Of a DNA stretch of 7,129 nt, positions 6,819 through 7,129 are shown one piece after another. Made by a program: the position numbers and the translations under genes. Positions within the stretch are counted from its first letter, which is position 1. Each line of letters opens with the position of its first letter. The DNA is from Candidatus Omnitrophota bacterium (lineage in GTDB: Bacteria > NPL-UPA2 > BS750m-G34): NCBI GenBank assembly GCA_030640045.1, contig DAOWKF010000097.1:1-7129 (forward strand). Reading direction: 5' to 3'. The notes under the pieces were generated by a model, which worked only from the letters and a program-made list of their open reading frames with translations, was not told the origin of the DNA and did not search any database.

Positions 6819-6826
6819 TATCACAT
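6799..6826. repeat. Perfect 12-bp inverted repeat (hairpin) across the rph stop codon
   Basis: The arms ATGTGATATCAA (6799-6810) and TTGATATCACAT (6815-6826) are exact reverse complements with a 4-base TTTA loop. The right arm contains the TGA stop of rph (6816-6818). Each arm also contains the self-palindrome TGATATCA (6802-6809 and 6816-6823), spaced 14 bases apart. No T-run follows, so it is not a standard rho-independent terminator. It could act as an mRNA hairpin limiting expression of the downstream gene, an RNA-end stabiliser or a protein-binding site; the sequence does not decide. Confidence 0.75.
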
Positions 6827-6844
6827 GCCGAAGGCTAATCATAA

Positions 6845-7129
6845 ATGAAACTCGTTCTGGCGACTCGAAACCCGCACAAGGTTAAAGAAATAAAAGGTTT
6901 GTTCGGCAATGGAAACGTTGAAATTTTTTCATTACGGGATTTTCCTGATATACCGGAGATTAAAGAGGATGGGGAGACACTTAGAGAGAATGCCATAATT
7001 AAGGCAAGGGAGGCAGCTAAAAAGACAGGCTGCCTTAGCATGGCGGATGACTCCGGCCTTGAAGTGGATGCCCTGGGAGGTAAGCCGGGAGTGCGTTCAG
7101 CCAGATTTGCAGGAGAAAAGGTAGATTAT
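6845..7129 (+). CDS. rdgB: RdgB/HAM1-type XTP/dITP pyrophosphatase, 3' end cut by window
   Basis: Housecleaning enzyme hydrolysing non-canonical purine nucleotides (XTP, dITP, ITP) to monophosphates so they are not built into DNA or RNA. The frame is open from ATG 6845 to the window end, giving 95 of the roughly 200 residues usual for the family, so the C-terminal half is missing. Visible motifs: LATRNPHKVKEI (5-16), the family's N-terminal nucleotide-binding signature (usually TxNxxKxxE); EDGETLRENAIIKA (41-54); MADDSGLEVDALGGKPGVRSARFAG (66-90), with the metal/catalytic aspartates D68-D69 and the GVRSARF motif. A modest ribosome site AAGG (6831-6834) lies 10 bases upstream. It follows rph after 26 bases that are partly occupied by the inverted repeat; rph-rdgB adjacency is common. 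Confidence 0.95.
   Translation, partial: MKLVLATRNPHKVKEIKGLFGNGNVEIFSLRDFPDIPEIKEDGETLRENAIIKAREAAKKTGCLSMADDSGLEVDALGGKPGVRSARFAGEKVDY

Noticed and set aside
6799..6826. Inverted repeat as a rho-independent terminator, or a CRP or FNR site
   Set aside because: No T-run follows the stem and the stem is AT-rich. TGTGA and TCACA are 16 bases apart instead of 6, and TTGAT/ATCAA are in the reverse order of an FNR box.

Overview
The window reads as a compact chromosomal segment of an uncultured, Gram-negative-type anaerobic bacterium. Supporting signs are a secreted AMIN-domain cell-wall amidase, an oxygen-sensitive class I two-subunit fumarase, moderate-to-low GC and very tight gene packing. 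The gene mix would fit a Candidatus Omnitrophota-like or related lineage, but that is inference from gene content only; no rRNA or other taxonomic marker is present.

Layout, with every gene on the + strand: (1) 1-1230 is the 3' part of an AAA_14/DUF4143-type ATPase, cut by the window edge, visibly more AT-rich than its neighbours and probably an accessory gene. (2) The short gap after it holds a good sigma70-like promoter (TTGTTT, 17 bp, extended -10 TGGTATAAA). (3) This promoter appears to start an eight- or nine-gene run with almost no intergenic space: amidase, queD, queC, DUF366, queE, fumarase alpha, fumarase beta, RNase PH and, after a 26-base gap, an XTP/dITP pyrophosphatase cut by the right edge. 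Six consecutive junctions, queD through rph, overlap by 1 to 10 bases (ATGA, TAATG or longer), which points to translational coupling.

The core is a preQ0 (7-cyano-7-deazaguanine) pathway block. QueD makes 6-carboxytetrahydropterin, QueE contracts it to 7-carboxy-7-deazaguanine, and QueC turns this into preQ0, the precursor of queuosine in tRNA. A DUF366-family protein of unknown function is embedded between QueC and QueE, overlapping both, and is the best candidate here for an undescribed activity. GTP cyclohydrolase and the preQ0 reductase QueF are not in the window. The block is followed by a central-carbon enzyme (fumarase) and two nucleotide/RNA housekeeping enzymes (RNase PH and RdgB-type pyrophosphatase), a pair often found adjacent in bacteria.

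Most of the window is ordinary housekeeping DNA. Points worth a second look are the DUF366 gene, an unusual Cx5Cx2C cluster motif in QueE, a perfect 12-bp inverted repeat wrapped around the rph stop codon, the promoter that forces a later amidase start, and the foreign-looking ATPase. I saw no CRISPR array, tRNA, rRNA, insertion sequence or obvious rho-independent terminator.
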